NCBI GenBank assembly: GCA_947396885.1
Contig: OX377204.1
Span: 21,831,706 to 21,895,705 of the forward strand
Length of the DNA stretch: 64,000 nucleotides
Direction: 5' to 3'
DNA from: Heligmosomoides polygyrus polygyrus
Taxonomy: Eukaryota > Nematoda > Chromadorea > Rhabditida > Heligmosomidae
Shown here: piece by piece, positions 11,859 to 26,800 of the stretch
How positions within the stretch are numbered: the first letter of the stretch is position 1
How the letters are laid out: every line of letters starts with the position of its first letter
The notes under the pieces: model-generated
What the model was told of the DNA's origin: nothing
Database searches by the model: none
Seen by the model: the letters and a program-made list of their open reading frames with translations, nothing else
Program-made: the position numbers and the translations under genes

Positions 11859-14800
11859 TTTGTTGATTTATTTATTTATTACAGCACTGCACTGGACGTT
11901 CAACGGAGACGGAAGCAGCTGGAGATTGGCAACAAGTGCGCTTGCAAAAAAGGTTAGGTAAGTTCCCAATCAAAAAGAGAGCAAAATGGTAGCAACCGAT
12001 TTTCCAGCATAAGGCCCCAAATGAAATAGATAGAGATGAAAGCGTGAGAATTAATACAAACGTTTTGCGTGGAGAAAAATGCATTCGTACGATTGGCTTC
12101 GCAGTATTTAAAAAAATATTGGATGGTGCTGTCGCTATGGATTATCAATTTTTCCTAAAAAATCTTGAAACTGCAGTATTTTCAGCAAGGAAATAACTTG
12201 ATGGCATTCATAGATCTTCTATAAATGGAAGAAATGAAGAAGAAAAGAGAAGCAGTTGTACCAGGCTGTCCAATAATTCTTGTCCGAAAATTTCACCATT
12301 TTTAATTTTTTCAACTTTATTAAAAAACAAGTCTATTCAACAATATAGTCACCACAGTTATCCACTACAGTGGCCCATCGATTGGGCAGGTCGCCGATTC
12401 CCTTCGCCCAGAACTCTGGGGGCTGCGACTCGAAGAAGTCCGCGACGTCGGATTTGAGGTTGTCATAGTTGGTGAATTTTCTTCCGGCCAAATGGTGCTT
12501 CAGCACGCGGAACGAGTGGTAGTCGGAAGGGGCGAGGTCCCTGGAATGCGGCGGATTGGCAACCGTCTCCCAGCCGAGCGTCGCTAACTTCTGCTGGGTC
12601 TCCTTCGCCACGTGGGGGCGCGCGTTGTCGTGCAGCAGGTGGATCGGGGACGCTTTTCTCGGATGGCGGCGGCTAGTTCCTCGAGCTGATCGGTGTAGAT
12701 GGAGGCGGTGACCGTCCTGCTTTGCGGGAGCAGCTCGAAGTACAGCATGCCCTTGGCGTCCCACCAGCAGCAGAGCATGATCTTCAGCGGGTGTTCCCTG
12801 TCCTCGAGGCTCGTGTCGCCGCTCTCGAAACGATTGAACCAGCGCCTGACTGTGCGTTGGGACACTGCATCCTCCTCGCACGCTCTGCAGATGTTGGCGA
12901 CCGCGGTGCCTGTGTCGTTGCCCAGCAGCCACTCGTAGTACACGAACGTACGAATTCGACCTTGATCCATCTTAGCCTGTACTGGTAGCTATACGCGGCG
13001 ACTGCGCCTTATATACCCCTAGCGTGGAACTCTGGAGAACCTTCTAGAGGGGGTTTACACTAGCCTGATATTATAACACTTCTAAGGAAAATTATAGAAT
13101 TTTGAAAATTTTCGGACAGGAATTATTGGACAGCCTGGTACCTAAACTAATTCACCACATAATATGGCACTAGTCAAAAGTTTCGACTCCACCGATACGA
13201 CTTCGGCAGATTTTTTTTCGCTGAAACGTTGTCTAGGGGGTCATTTGGGGTGCTGATCACGAATCTGACGTTGATTTTTCGTATCACAGCAGGTACGGGT
13301 GATTAAGGTCATGGCCACCGAAAGGTAAGATACTTCTTCAGATATTCTGATGCGCTCCTGACCCGTAGCTACAGTATCCCAGCGTAATAACAAAAACGGA
13401 TGGCAGATTCGTGATCCCATCCCAAATAACCCACTAGGCAAAGTTTCAGCGAAAAAAAAATTCTGCCGAAGTCATGTCGGTGGAGTCGCAACTTTTAACT
13501 TCTTCTTCTTCTTCTTCTTCAGCGTTTGTCCCGCTTAGTTGCGGGGTCCGCTTTCCTGGAATGTTGGCGCCATTTCTCCCGATCAAATGCCTGATCAGGG
13601 TGCAACCCAGCCATCTTCAAGTCCTGATGCAGCGTATCAAGCCACCGCTGTTTTGGTCGCCCTCGTGGCCGCCTACCGGGCACATCAAGGTTAAGACCAG
13701 TCTTTCGGACAGTGTCACCTTTTGCGCGAAGGACGTGGCCGTACCATCGCAGACGAGCTTCGCGCATCTTCTCAAATATCGGGGTGACACCGAACCTCTG
13801 CCGTATGGAGTCATTGCGTACTCGATCCAAACGCGTAACTCCGGCCGTCCACCGCAGCATCTTCGTTTCCATTACGCTGAGGCGCCTTTCAATTTCTTTG
13901 GTAACGGGCCAGCACTCAGCTCCGTAAATAGCTACAGGCCGGATGACTGCTCTGTAGATCTTCGACTTGAGGCGCTCTGGTATCTTCTTGTCGCAGAGCA
14001 CTCCCGTCAGAGAGCGCCATTTGGACCACGCTGCACTCACGCGTGAGTTGGCTTCAACGAGTAAACCGCCATCGGACGCGATTGCTGATCCCAAGTACTT
14101 GAATACCGAAGTACGTGGCAGCTCAATGCCATTTACCTTAATGGAGCTAGACTCGTCTTCATCAGTCGTCATATACTCGGTCTTCTTGACATTCAGTTTG
14201 AGTCCAAATCTCTCCAAGCGATCGCACCAAGCTTGTACCTGCCGCTGGAGTTCAATCTTGTCTTCGCTAGCAAGCATTACATCATCAGCATAAAGCAACG
14301 TCCAAGGGACTGGCTGCTGAAGATCACGCGATATGGCATCCATAACGACGACGAAGAGTAGTGGGGAGAGCGCAGACCCTTGATGTACTCCGATAGAGAT
14401 GGGGAACTCCATCGACGTGCCTGCTGCAGCTTGCACTCGACTCTTTGGACAAGAGTACAGTATTCGTACCCACTCTATGAGCTCTTCGGGGACTCCATGT
14501 TTCCGTAAGGCATACCATATCACTTCACGCGGAACGCGATCAAAGGCCTTCTCCAAATCCAGGAAGGCAAGATGCACCGGCTTCTGTTTCTCGCGGTGTT
14601 TTTCTATCAGAAGACGAACGGCGTGTATGGCATCGACTGTGCCACAACCAGCTACGAAGCCGCACTGGTTGGTAGAGAGCTGGACGGTATCACGAATGCG
14701 CCCGTCGACAATCCGCTCGAAGATCTTCATGCTATGCGAAAGCAATCGGATTGGACGGTAGTTTGTGCAGTCTGCTGGACTGCCCTTCTTTTTCCAAATC

Positions 14801-17800
14801 GGAATCGTCGTGCTTCTCTGCCAGATATCGGGCACTTTCTTCTCCGCAATAACCTGGTTGAAGAACGTCGCCAGCCACTTCGTTGGGTACCAGGATTTCG
14901 ACTTCCATAAGTCGGCCGCCAAATCATCGGGGCCCGTTGCCTTGCCCGGCTTCATCTTCTTCAAAGCCGCTTCTACCTCCTCTACGGTGATTTTCTGAAC
15001 GGGACCGTATACAGGAGGAGAAGATGGAATGCTTGGATGAGCAAACTCTACTGTCGAGACTTCCTCGAAGTAGGTGCGCCATCGGTTCAAAACCTTCTTG
15101 CGGTCCATGAGTAGATGACCGTTCTCATCGTTGATGCCAAAGAACTTCTCAACATCCTCAGTCTGGCGATGGCGTACCTTCGCGAGTCGATAAAGAAATC
15201 GCTCGCCATCGCGCGACTCAAGCTTCCCGTTGACATCATCGTAATGAGTGGCTCTTGCAACGGCTACCGCCTTCTTAGCGGCTTTCTTGGCTTCCTGATA
15301 CAGACGCCATTTATCGGCTGCCTTATCGCCGAGGAATGCGTGGTACAATCTCTTCTTCTCTCGGACTTTTTCCTTAACTTCGTTAGTCCACAGCCATGCC
15401 TGCTTATCGACCTTACGCCGTCCCGGTTTCGTAGTGCCGAGTTCGGAACGCGCAGCATTGAGAATAGCGTCGGTTGCTATTTGCCATGTCTCGTCGACGG
15501 TCGTGACCGTCGGCAACCGAATGCGCGAAGTAACAGCTGCTTCATTCTCTTTCAGTTGCCACCACTTAATTCTTGACGGACCGCTCCGTTCGACCTGCTT
15601 AAACATCGGTGGTGTGATCCTCATAGTGCAGATCAGTGGGCGGTGTTGTGTGGCGACCGTTTCATACGGCACGACCTTCGCGTCCGTGACAAGCCCTTGG
15701 TCACGATTTCGCACAAGGACAAAGTCGATCTGCGTTTTAGAATTCCCGCTGTAGAATGAGATAAGGTGGGATTCACGTTTTCGGAATCTGGTGTTCACGA
15801 TGGTGAGGTCGTGCGACTCCGCGTACTCGAGGATACGCTCACCATCGGCGTTACGTGAACCAAAACCGAAACCACCATGACAGCTGTACCCGTCTTTCGC
15901 AGCGCCAACGTGCCCGTTAAGGTCACCTGCGACAATGATTACGTCTTGTGACGGAACTTCTGCTGTCTTCTCATCCAGCAGGCTCCAAAATTCATCCTTG
16001 GCTCGCTCAGAGCATCCAGTCTGTGGAGCATATGCAGAGAAAAGATGATACCGCCGCCGTTCTGCAGCGATTACGACCTTCATCAAGCGGTCATTGAAAC
16101 GTTCCACGCTAGTCGCAACTTTTAACTAGTGCTCATAATTTACTAGCTTCCTTTGGGATTGAAATCTAACGAAGAGGATCACTAAAGTAACCGTGGGGGT
16201 TTTCAGTGCGACCTATTCAGCGCAGTAGGGTCCTGCCTGGAAAAGAACGTGGTTGTTTCCAAATTTCATGCCTGTAGGTGACAAATCGTTTGGACTTTTC
16301 AGACCCCACGGCGCCAACGACTGGTCGAAGAAGCAAAGAATACATATCGATTTTTCAGAGCGATCGTGTGGCACTAATCGATTGTTACGCTTTGCACGGA
16401 TGACGCGCTCGCTCTCGTCGGTGCTGCCGCGGAGAATGGACAGGTGAAGCTGAGGTGATCCGTTCATCAGCTTGCAACGAGTGACTGGATGACCGATTGG
16501 ATAGGAATGCGGATTCTCAGGAACGGGAACGAGCTCAGTATTGATGGGATTTTTGTCATGTTGGGAGAGATCTTGGCATTTGTCATCGACAAGTTCATTT
16601 TGACGTCGTCAACTTATCGCATTCGCATTGTGAGAGTTTATGAGCCCTCTCAGCACTATCGTTCTTTCACGAACCCAGAGGTCGAAAATAATTCATCCAA
16701 AAACTTATCTAGAGTGCGGAACGCTATACGCAACGCTGATCTTGAGTTTAGTGTCTGTTTTTGGTATTGGGTAGCTGACGGTAGGTATGGATACGCTGAA
16801 AACCGGGTCGGTAGCATCCTCTCTCCTAGTTTAATCCTATTTATAGAATATAAATGAAAATAAGGATAAATAACGGCGCTACTTAATCACTTTTGGGACG
16901 CGCCACGCATTCCACTTCTACAGGGTGATTTCAATGCATATCTGGCCCATTAAATGACTTTTGGTGGCCAGGCGATGAGCAAGATAGTGACACGTCATTC
17001 CCAGAAAATCCTATACCAATTTACCGACTCCGGAAGGATGAAAGACTCGGTTGAACTAGATAGAATTTGAACCAAAGATCTCGACTTGATGCACAGCACA
17101 ACCGGCGCTCTTTCCCACTGCGCTACCATGTGTCCTCCAACAACTTTATTGAAAGTCTTTTTCCTACTAGAAATTGTACTAGCTTTAAATAGGTTTAAGA
17201 AAATTGGTGATATGGACAAAACACAAGAGAAGTCGAGTGAGCGTTTCTAGTGAACAAAGTTTCCACAAAGGTGCTAAAACCTTTTGGATGAATAACGTCG
17301 ATCAAAGTTGTAGAAACGGAGAACAGACAAACAAGCATTTTTGAACAAAAATGGGGCAAGGGCTGAAGAGATTACTTAAACCCAAAGGAGACGGGAAAGA
17401 CACAAAAATAAACTAAAACTAATAAGCGAAAAGTTGGCACAATGTTGCAGAAATTTTTGAAAAACACTCCAAAAATTAAAAATATTTATGTGGTATGCAA
17501 ACACAAACCTTTCCGCCAATAGTCATGAAGGACCTGCCTAGACTTCGACCGTAAAAGTGAATATCGCGAATGTACTCACTGCCGACGAGATCTAAAATTT
17601 GCTGATATATAGAGATGCGTAGACAGTTATATTCGTTGAAATACAGGGTGCGTAAAAAGTATTGACGCAGTAAATAGCGGTTGTAGAAATAGTAATGCGC
17701 AGTAAGTTTTCAAATATTCACTTGAGAAATATGGAAATGATTTTGCAAACACGATAGAATAACTCGTAATTGACATTGGCTCCTTTGCTGTGATTAAAGG

Positions 17801-20800
17801 AGCGAAAACGACGGAAAAATTCAGGAGCACGCGCCGCAAGTACCCGCTTGGATTTCGTCCCGTGCTTTTAACAGGGTAGCCTTCTGCGACTGGTCGCTTC
17901 TGTCGAAAGTAGCCCAGACCTCATTTTTCAAAATCGCCTAAAAAGAGTAATCCAGCGACTTCATGTTTAAGCTGTGCTCGTCTGAGAAGCTGTCTACACC
18001 TGCGCGCGTTATCTGTTTGCCGTTATCGGACGGAGATTGATAATTTTGGATTCGAACGTTATCGTGCTTGAACATATTGTAATCATCATCTGTTATGACA
18101 GAGCCGTGGCTGACGTTTGGGTTGCTGACCTCTTTCCTCACCAACCGTTTCGAACAGCGCCAAATTTCCTTGTTAAGGAAGTATTCAGCTGTCTGGGTAA
18201 CAAACAAAAAAAGGGCCACCGTAGCGACGATGGTCATGTTTCATCAGTTTTTTTTCGTGAGTGTTTTTTAAGCACAATACAGGAAACAAAAATAACACAC
18301 AAAAACCTAGAGAGGTAGAAAGAGAAAGCTGGAGCTGAAACAAAATGTAGGGGCGTCAATACTTTTTAAGCACCCTGTAATTACAGAAACGTGAGACATG
18401 AAAGCTGTTGCAGGTTGAGGTGTATATGTATAGTGTTTATCTATGCGCACATGTGTATATGTGTGCGTATATGAATGTGTATGTATGCGTGCGTGTATGT
18501 CTGTGTATGACTCTGTGCTTGTATGTATATACACATGTGTGAGCCCTCTTCGTAAACTAGATACTTCCAGTCTGTTGAACCAGAGTCAAACAAACAGAGT
18601 GAGATGGCCCCCACATTACGATGGATTAAAAAACACTCACCAATGCACATCGTAGTGATGATAAGGCCAAGAATGATATAGGCTAAAGTAGCGGGAAAAA
18701 AGTCGACATTCAATGGAACAATGTCGCCAAAACCTGAAAAAAAGAAAACTTGAATCGCTGGACGGCTCTGTATACTACTTCATTACTACTAAAAATCTAC
18801 ATCAACAACATGGAAAACTTTAGAAACAATACGGATATTTTGTAAACCAAGTCAGACTCATTTAAAGTTTATATGAACATTGTTCAACGAGGTTAAAACT
18901 ATCTTATCAAAGTATTTTTAAATCAAAAATTTACCTTAGCAAATAGCCATAAGAAAAAATATCTACACTGCTTGAATGAACAAACAGTTCGTGTCATACG
19001 ATTTCAAACAATATTTTTAGTTCTATTCTGACGTGCCAAGGCGCGTGTAGCGCAGTCGGAAGAGGTGCCGGCTGTCGCGTGCACCCGATACCAGGTTCCT
19101 GGTTCGGATTTCCCGCCCAGGCCCACCGAGCCTTCCATCCCTCCGGGGTCCGTGAATTGGTACCAGACTTGTTGGGAAGGATAAACCACACTGACTTGTT
19201 CATCGGCTGGCCACCGCAAGTCATTGTATGGCAAATACGCATTCAGATCGCCTCCACGACATCCCGTAGAAGTAGAATGCGTGGCGTATCCCAAGAGGGA
19301 TTGAGTAACGCCGTCCTTTATCCTTTATCTCTTAACGGACACATATTGCATTTCAACGTCAAATTCGACACTTTTCAAACCGAATTTCACACGCTTCAAA
19401 TCAAATTGGACACTATTCTAAACAAGGTTGACAGTTGTGAAACAAAATTGAACATCTTCCTTTATTCTTTATCCTTATTCTGGAGATCAAGGAATTTGCT
19501 AATGGGAGAGGTTGCGCGCTCGTTATGTGCACTGTATTATGGTGAATGCATCGAAGCTGTCTCCGTCCGTATAAATCTAGAAACAGCAACATCAATATTC
19601 ATAAAGGATAAATATAGAGGACAAAAATAGGAAACATGTACTAATAAGCATTCTAGACTGCATAATTTCATGTAAACAACATATGCACCAGCAATCAATT
19701 CAGCATTACAATGTCTGAGACGAGCGCACGGCACACTCTCTTGGCACAAACAAACGTCGGAGCACTTCAGAATGCACCTAGGACACTGCGTTTGGCCAAA
19801 GGGCCAAAGAAATCAGCAAATCCTCCTATTTTCACCTAAGTGGTGCACATATTTCTCCTAAGACACGATGCACAAGGGTTTTTTTTTACATACCAGCTTT
19901 CTTAAAACGAAAGATTATTTTGCCTTCACTATAGGGTCTCTATTTTAACTTCAGATATGTTTTTCTTCAATTGAAAAGTGCTCGGTTTAAAACAAAACGT
20001 GTACGGATAAAAACAAAATTATGTTCAGTATTCAGTTGAAGGAAAAATGCTATTAGATTGGTGCATAAGTTCTCGGACATTTGATCACTCCTGAATTGAA
20101 AGCGCATTTTCCCGCCAGATTTCTCACATGTATCAACGCGTAAATGATCGATCGATAGAGAAAGGAGAGGGCTACAAAACTGTTCCTAACATTTACTTCT
20201 GCGTTGTTAACGTCAGCTACTATGGCTAAGCAATTCATCCCAACTGAGACGCATATTCGGCACGTCATGTTATTACTGCATCAATCTGGCCTCAATGCCA
20301 ACGAATCGTATCGTCGTCTGAAGAATGTTTACAACGAGAGTGCTCCTGCTCGAAGTACTGTTTACCAGTGGTTTTCCAAGTTTGCAGTTGGTGAATTCTC
20401 CGTTGAAGATAATGAACGACAAGGGCTTCAAATGATTTGATATTGTTGTTGTTCGTATGATGTGATAATGAATATTTAATGCCCCAAATGTCCGAGAACT
20501 TATGCACCAACCTAATACATAAAAATAGGTACAGCGCAGAGAGTTAGCCTTCTGCCTCTGGACATCTTATGCGCAAAGGATTCAAAAAAAAAGAGGAGAG
20601 AGACTGATAACAACAATGTCTATGGTGCTCTGATACATACTGGAACAAGCGTTTCCTATCCTCGACGGAGTTTCGCGCAGTTTTTACAGTATGCAGATTT
20701 ACTGACAGCTTCATTGCAAGGATGCTTAGTTGCGATAAAAACTCCAGCACAAGGCGGGATTCGAACTCGCACCGTCCGCTTTTTGGGCTGGGTGCCAGCC

Positions 20801-23800
20801 AGTTACAACACCGGCAATGGTTGATCTAAAGCAACATCCGCGGGATCCTTCCTAGTCAGCTTATCAGAGCTCATTCGTGATATCAAGATGAGCTAGCATG
20901 ACACCGGTGAAGCTGAAGACTTTTACACGTTTGTTTAAGCCCGGTGCGACCTTTATGGAGGTTACGTGCGGTGATATTTTGTTGCGAAAGAGCACCGACA
21001 GACCGTTCGAGCGCTCCGACTTCTTTAGAGTCCAGAACGGTTAAGGCGGGCCAAGTCTACTAACTTGAGCCGCTCGCATATCGGATATCGTCTTGCACTT
21101 CAGCCACGGCTGGGCGTTAAATTGTGAGATTCGCCATTCTTTCACGAGGTCTTTTTGTTAAATTTCCGTCGAATGTTTAAATTGGGTTAAAACGTACAAA
21201 CAGCTGTGTGCTATTATTTCGGGCTAAACTACCAGTAAAGGCGTTTTGTATGCCCACGAGGGGTTCCACATGGTGTGGATGTTGCGTTCGATCAAACAGC
21301 GCCGGTGGTGTAATGACGTAGAGCATGCCCGCTCGGTTAGCAGGAGGTGGGGTTCGATGCCCGCCTGGCGCTAGAGTTTTGATCTCAGCAGAACATCGTT
21401 ATAAAGCTTACGTTTTATGTACCATTATCATGCCAAACTGGACACTTCAAAGAAAATTGGACCTCTTCCAAGCAAAAACGATCGTCTTCCAGAATGAGCT
21501 AAGCCTTCCTTATAAAGGTAAAGACAAAGTTTCGATTTGAATGATGAACTGTGACTTTCATTGAAAACGTGTATAATTCGTGTGCCCCAAATAGTGAATA
21601 TAGAGACTTTCGAGTCTAGAATAATCGCGTTATAGAGTTTGAATTGTTATAAAATTTTGTCCTACTAACTAACAAAGTTGTTTGTTGTTTCCACAAGATC
21701 ACAGTGGGTAGCTTACGAAACTAGGGCTCTCCAGCTGTTCAATAACAGGATAGTGGAAAACGATGGGACATAGCGCCTCGTGCAGGGCTTCCGCTCAAGC
21801 TCAAGCGCGCCCCAACGCCTTCAACAACCTTCGCTATTTTGAAAATATTTCCTCCAAAATTTCCTTTAGCACATTAATGTTTTCATGACAGCAAACCTTT
21901 CAGTTGATCTTCGATCCAGTGCAAATTTCAAGAAAAAATTATCCGTTAAACTTCTGAGAAAGTCGTTATGTCAAATTTTAACGGAGAATGTTATTAATTC
22001 CTTAAAAAAACTCAAGACTACTCTGAGCTTAGCGACGCACGACTACTCTGAGTTAGATTTTTATGAAAACATGAGGAAATTAAGATGAATTCCATCTACA
22101 CTAACGATAAGTGGGATACAGATGACGAACTGGCGAATATAAAGGATAAAAAACGGCGTTACTCAATCCCTTTTGAGATGCGCCAGCGCATTCTACTTCT
22201 ACGAGATGTCGTGGAGACGTGTTGAATGCGTATTTGGCCATACAATGACTTGCGGTGGCCAGCGGATGAACAAGTCAGCGCTCTATCCTTCCCAGACAAG
22301 TCTGGTACTAACTCACTGACCCCGGAGGGGTGGAAGGCTTGGTAGACCTGGGCGGAAAATCCGAACCAGGAGCTTGGTATCGGGAGCGCGCGCCCGTCGG
22401 CGCCTCCTCCGACTGCGCGACACGCGCCCGACGAATATATTTATGATAATTAAGACAAGCACTACAACTGAAGCAGGAAGCCTTAACTGCTTCCGATTCT
22501 TGCTTTCAAACTATTGCAGAAGTTCGAAATCGTCTATCAAGAAGCACACAGCACAGACAGAACTCACCTATCGTGGTAACGGTGACGAAACAAAAGTAGA
22601 ACGCATCGAAAAACGACCATGACTCCCAGTACCGTATCAGACACGCTCCTCCAGCTACATAGCCTGAAAAACACAAAAGTTTACTCCAGAGATACATACA
22701 GTCTAAATATCGTTGGGAACGTTCATGCTAAACAGTTTCTATGAACATTTCTCCAGAGATAAAGAAAAAGAAATGCGAAATAAAAAAGAAAGAGAGAAGA
22801 GCAAAGAAGAAAAAAATAGAAATTAAATTGCAAAAAAAACAGCAGAACTACTTCCTATTTTAAGGATCTCGAAAAACAGTTTTAATATAAAATGCTTCTC
22901 TTGGTAATGCACCATAACTCAATCTAGACAAGCACTCAGTGATAGTTAATTTCTTAAAAGAATAAATAAATGCGCTTTAAAAAAAGAATGACACCTAAAT
23001 ATTAGGCTACTAATTTGGTGGCAGAACATAACGGTAACAAATCCAGAAACACTAGCGGAAACTTGCTCTCGTGGCCCTTCTACAAACTCTTAAACACCCC
23101 ACCGTAAGAAGGGATTAGTCGCTTGAGCTTACAGCTTCTTCTATCGCCAATGGCGTTCAGTAAATAGAGTTTCAGCTAAATCTTTAGTATGAAATCAGTA
23201 GCCCCAGAGTGCTCCAATGGATCCTCATCGCTCTTCGTGTCCCACGAGCGTGGAGGATCCATTGGAGCATTTTGGCACGCGAGAGGGACGAATGGAGACG
23301 CTGATGGCGCCCGCTCGAGAAAGTCGATGATCAACGGAACGACAGGTGATACACGTGATACAGCCCCATGTTTCTTCCCCAATGGATTTACCAGGTTGGA
23401 TGCTGGTTAATGTTTAATCTATCGAGTCGATTCCTGAAAAGATTGAAAGCAAGACGTCCATTATTTTAATTGCTCAATTATTACAATTACTGCTGATATG
23501 CCAGAATCGTCGAAGCAACACAAAACAGTTGTTGACAGGCATCTCCTTGAAGTTTCTTGATAGTTTACTCCTTAATTTCGTTGTTGTCTATTGTTTCTAT
23601 TTACAAGGATTTGTATGATTCATTCTGGTCTCTGACTGGTTTTGTTCTGTATGTATGTCACTTCTATTTCGGGAATCTCCACCCTCGATAGTTAGTGTCG
23701 TTTTTATATTAATATGGCCATATTTGTCTTTATTATCTTTCTGCCCCATTATATCTTATCTAGTCTTATTTTCTCCATTATTTTCCTCATTAAGGCGCCA

Positions 23801-26800
23801 GCCAATCAGGTCGCATCGAATGGACCAGCCACTCAAAGGCGACGTGAACGGTCTGTTCCCTGATCGGTTGGTGAGTGCTTCATCGGTTCTAATGGGCTGG
23901 CGCATTCCCCGCTACCAATGCTACTCACATTTGCGACATGGAGTCTAAGAAAACGCTAGCTTGTTCATGAATTGAACACTGTAAGCCACATTATAGGTCA
24001 AGTACGCATCCATATTGCTTCCGCAATATCTCGTAGAAGTAGGATGCATAGCGCATTCCAAATGTGGATTGATTTACGCCGACTTTTTCTTTATAAACTG
24101 GCAGTTCTTCGCTTTTTAAGTCCCCGGTGATGAAGCCCCTTTTCCTAAGGTCAAGCTAGGCGTTTCCTCTATTAAGAGATATCTCGAGGTTCAGCCGCAT
24201 TGGACGGGATCGAGTTCTTCTTCAGAGATACTCGATGGGCGGCGAAGAGCAGTCTGCGTCTCGGCTCGCTGGCGCAGCCTTCGATTCCGTCGTCAAGTCA
24301 GTCTGCTGCTGTTGCAACTCCCAGTGGGACCGCGACGGGCGCGTGAACTTCCTCTACTCGGCGGGAAGCTAAGTCATGTTAAACGGCCTGTCCGACTGAA
24401 ATAGTACACCCTTAGATGGTCCATCATTTATCCAAACAAGGATAGCCTCTGGGGCGTGTGTCTGAACGGCGCGAGCGAATCAGTAGGAGCAATCTCCATC
24501 CCTCAATTAGTACAAAAGTGCGTTCCGTCTTGCCCTTAAGCCTTAGACCTAAAACAAAGCTGGTGACGGACCGCCACAGTTTATTATTAAACCGCGATGG
24601 CTACAGCTGCATGGCAGGTAGTGGGATGCGTAGAAATGCTCAGCCTGACTAAAGCTAGACTAGATGGTGAAATAGCTTCGCGAGGAGTATGTCGGTGGTT
24701 ACGATCTGGCTCAGGGAATCGTTTTTGCGCTTTTACTTTCGGCTAACCTTACCCCTGATATTCGAGAGTATCTGGCTTCAACACATGTTCCGTTGCTCGC
24801 TACTCTGTAAGCAATCACACACGAGTTTGAGTGTTGGGTATATATAGAATGTTGTATTTATGTATAGTCCAAACACGCACACCAATGACCTCCACAGTAT
24901 CCCATAGAAGCAGAACGAGTGGCGCATCAGAAAAAGGATTGATTAGCGCCCTTTTATCCACAAAATCTTTTGAATCTTTCAATCTATTCTTAACTGTCGT
25001 ATATATTTACATGACTTCGGCGTCGAGGAAAGGTAAATATTTGCCAAATTTTGTTTAAGAGCGCTACATAGGCTGATCAGAAATCTGATAATTCCGGTCG
25101 ATTATGGTGGGCTACGGGTGTAAAAGTACCGGAGTCCATTCATCAACGACTTACGTAACTTTACCGAAGAATGTAAGCGAAAAGCTCAGCTAACGTGGCT
25201 TATCGCCCATCACGTCGCTTGATAAGCCACGTTATCTGAGCTTTTCGCTTACAGCTCCCCGTTAAAGTTACGTAAGTCATTGATGAATCCGGCCCCAGGT
25301 CTCCGATCTCGCTCAAACTTGGTTTGAGAGAGTCATTTGAGGCGCTGATCACGAATATGATATCAATTCTTAGTATTACGGTAGGAGGTGCACGGCAAAA
25401 ACTTGCTGGTGATTGAACACTGCGGGCAATGTATTTATTATAGAGAACTTCATCAATGCCATCGTCTCTCCAGCTATGTCGATCATGTTTTCCAGCATTC
25501 TGGTCTAGCGTTCGGATATACACTCAAAGCGCTTCTCTTAAACCCATCGCATTCTTCACTATACTTATGCTCGAATGACTCATTCGAATAGGTATTCGAA
25601 TGATTTCATTCGAATTTGAATATTCGAATTCGAATATTCAAAAAATCGCGAATGTATTCGAATTCGAATAATCAGGAATACAACGTTTTTCGAATATATT
25701 CAATTTCGAATGCTCGAAAATTTTCGGTATTCGAGACCATTCGAATATTCAAAATTTTGCGAGAGCATAAGTACACTCTTTACTCTTTTGACCGATGGGA
25801 AACAAGGCAAGGTGGACGGAAAGTAGTCTACATCATTCCAAACCTTTGAATAGGTTAAGAATACAGAAGTTCCTCGTTTCCATCAGTGGCATTAAGATGA
25901 AGGGTTTGTCGCATGGGTGTCAGATGCACCATGAATTCGGCTTCTACGGAATTTCTAGGATACATTGATGTGTGCGGTCTTGGTTTGCGATGGACGAGCT
26001 CGGATCCCAGAAGGACGGAACGCCTGTGTTCGCCAAATTCGGACCCGAACTATGAACACTAATTCTACACGTACGTGAGAACAGTAGTACCGTTCAAGAA
26101 ATTGGTACTCTAGAAAACTATTGGCCTTAAGCGATACCCAAATCAAGATCCTTGACCCGGGATGCACGCAGCAGCCGGCGGGTCATTCGACTGTGCTACC
26201 AATTTCTTGAACGGCAGATAGATCTGACAGATCCTCATGTGTGCATTTATAATAAACACACAAACAAATAGATAGATAAGCAAACAAATAAACGATAAAG
26301 GACTGCGTCACTCAATCCCTTTTGGGACGCGCGACGCATTCTAATTCTACGGGATGTGCTGAAGGCGATTTGAATTTTTGATAATACAATGAGTTGCGGT
26401 GGCCGGCCTTAGATAAGTCAGTGGTTTGCCTTTTCCAGAAAAGTCCGTTACCGATTCACCGGCCGCGATAGGATGGAACGTTTGGTTGGTCCGGGCGGGA
26501 AACTCGCGCCAAGAACCTTGAATCAGGTGCACGCCACAGCCGACATCTCCTCCGGCAGCACTACACGCGCATAAATAAATATTTATCGTAAATGCAGTCT
26601 AATTTTTGAGTGCTTCAAACTTCAAACAGCCGCAGAAGCAATTTTAACCACAGGCTATCGAAACTTCTTCGAGAGCAACTGCTGTTTGTTCTTCCGATCT
26701 ATCAGATCGGGTGAAGGAAGGTATCCGATAGAAAAGCGAAACCAAAAATTGTTTCCTTAATTGTTAAAAGCAAAGACACATTCGAAGTCCATTGGTGTTG

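Larger units (their letters stand above)
13166..16134. mobile_element. MITE X copy interrupted by an RTE retrotransposon
   Basis: Left end GCACTAGTCAAAAGTTTCGA, right end (complement) GCACTAGTTAAAAGTTGCGA. The body 13166-13500 contains the core GGGGTGCTGATCACGAATC and its inverted copy (GATTCGTGATC). The RTE entered the right terminal repeat, leaving the last few bases at 16128-16134. Confidence 0.8.

Noticed and set aside
13474..15754. Several plus-strand ORFs of 70-190 codons
   Set aside because: Antisense shadows of the RTE ORF.
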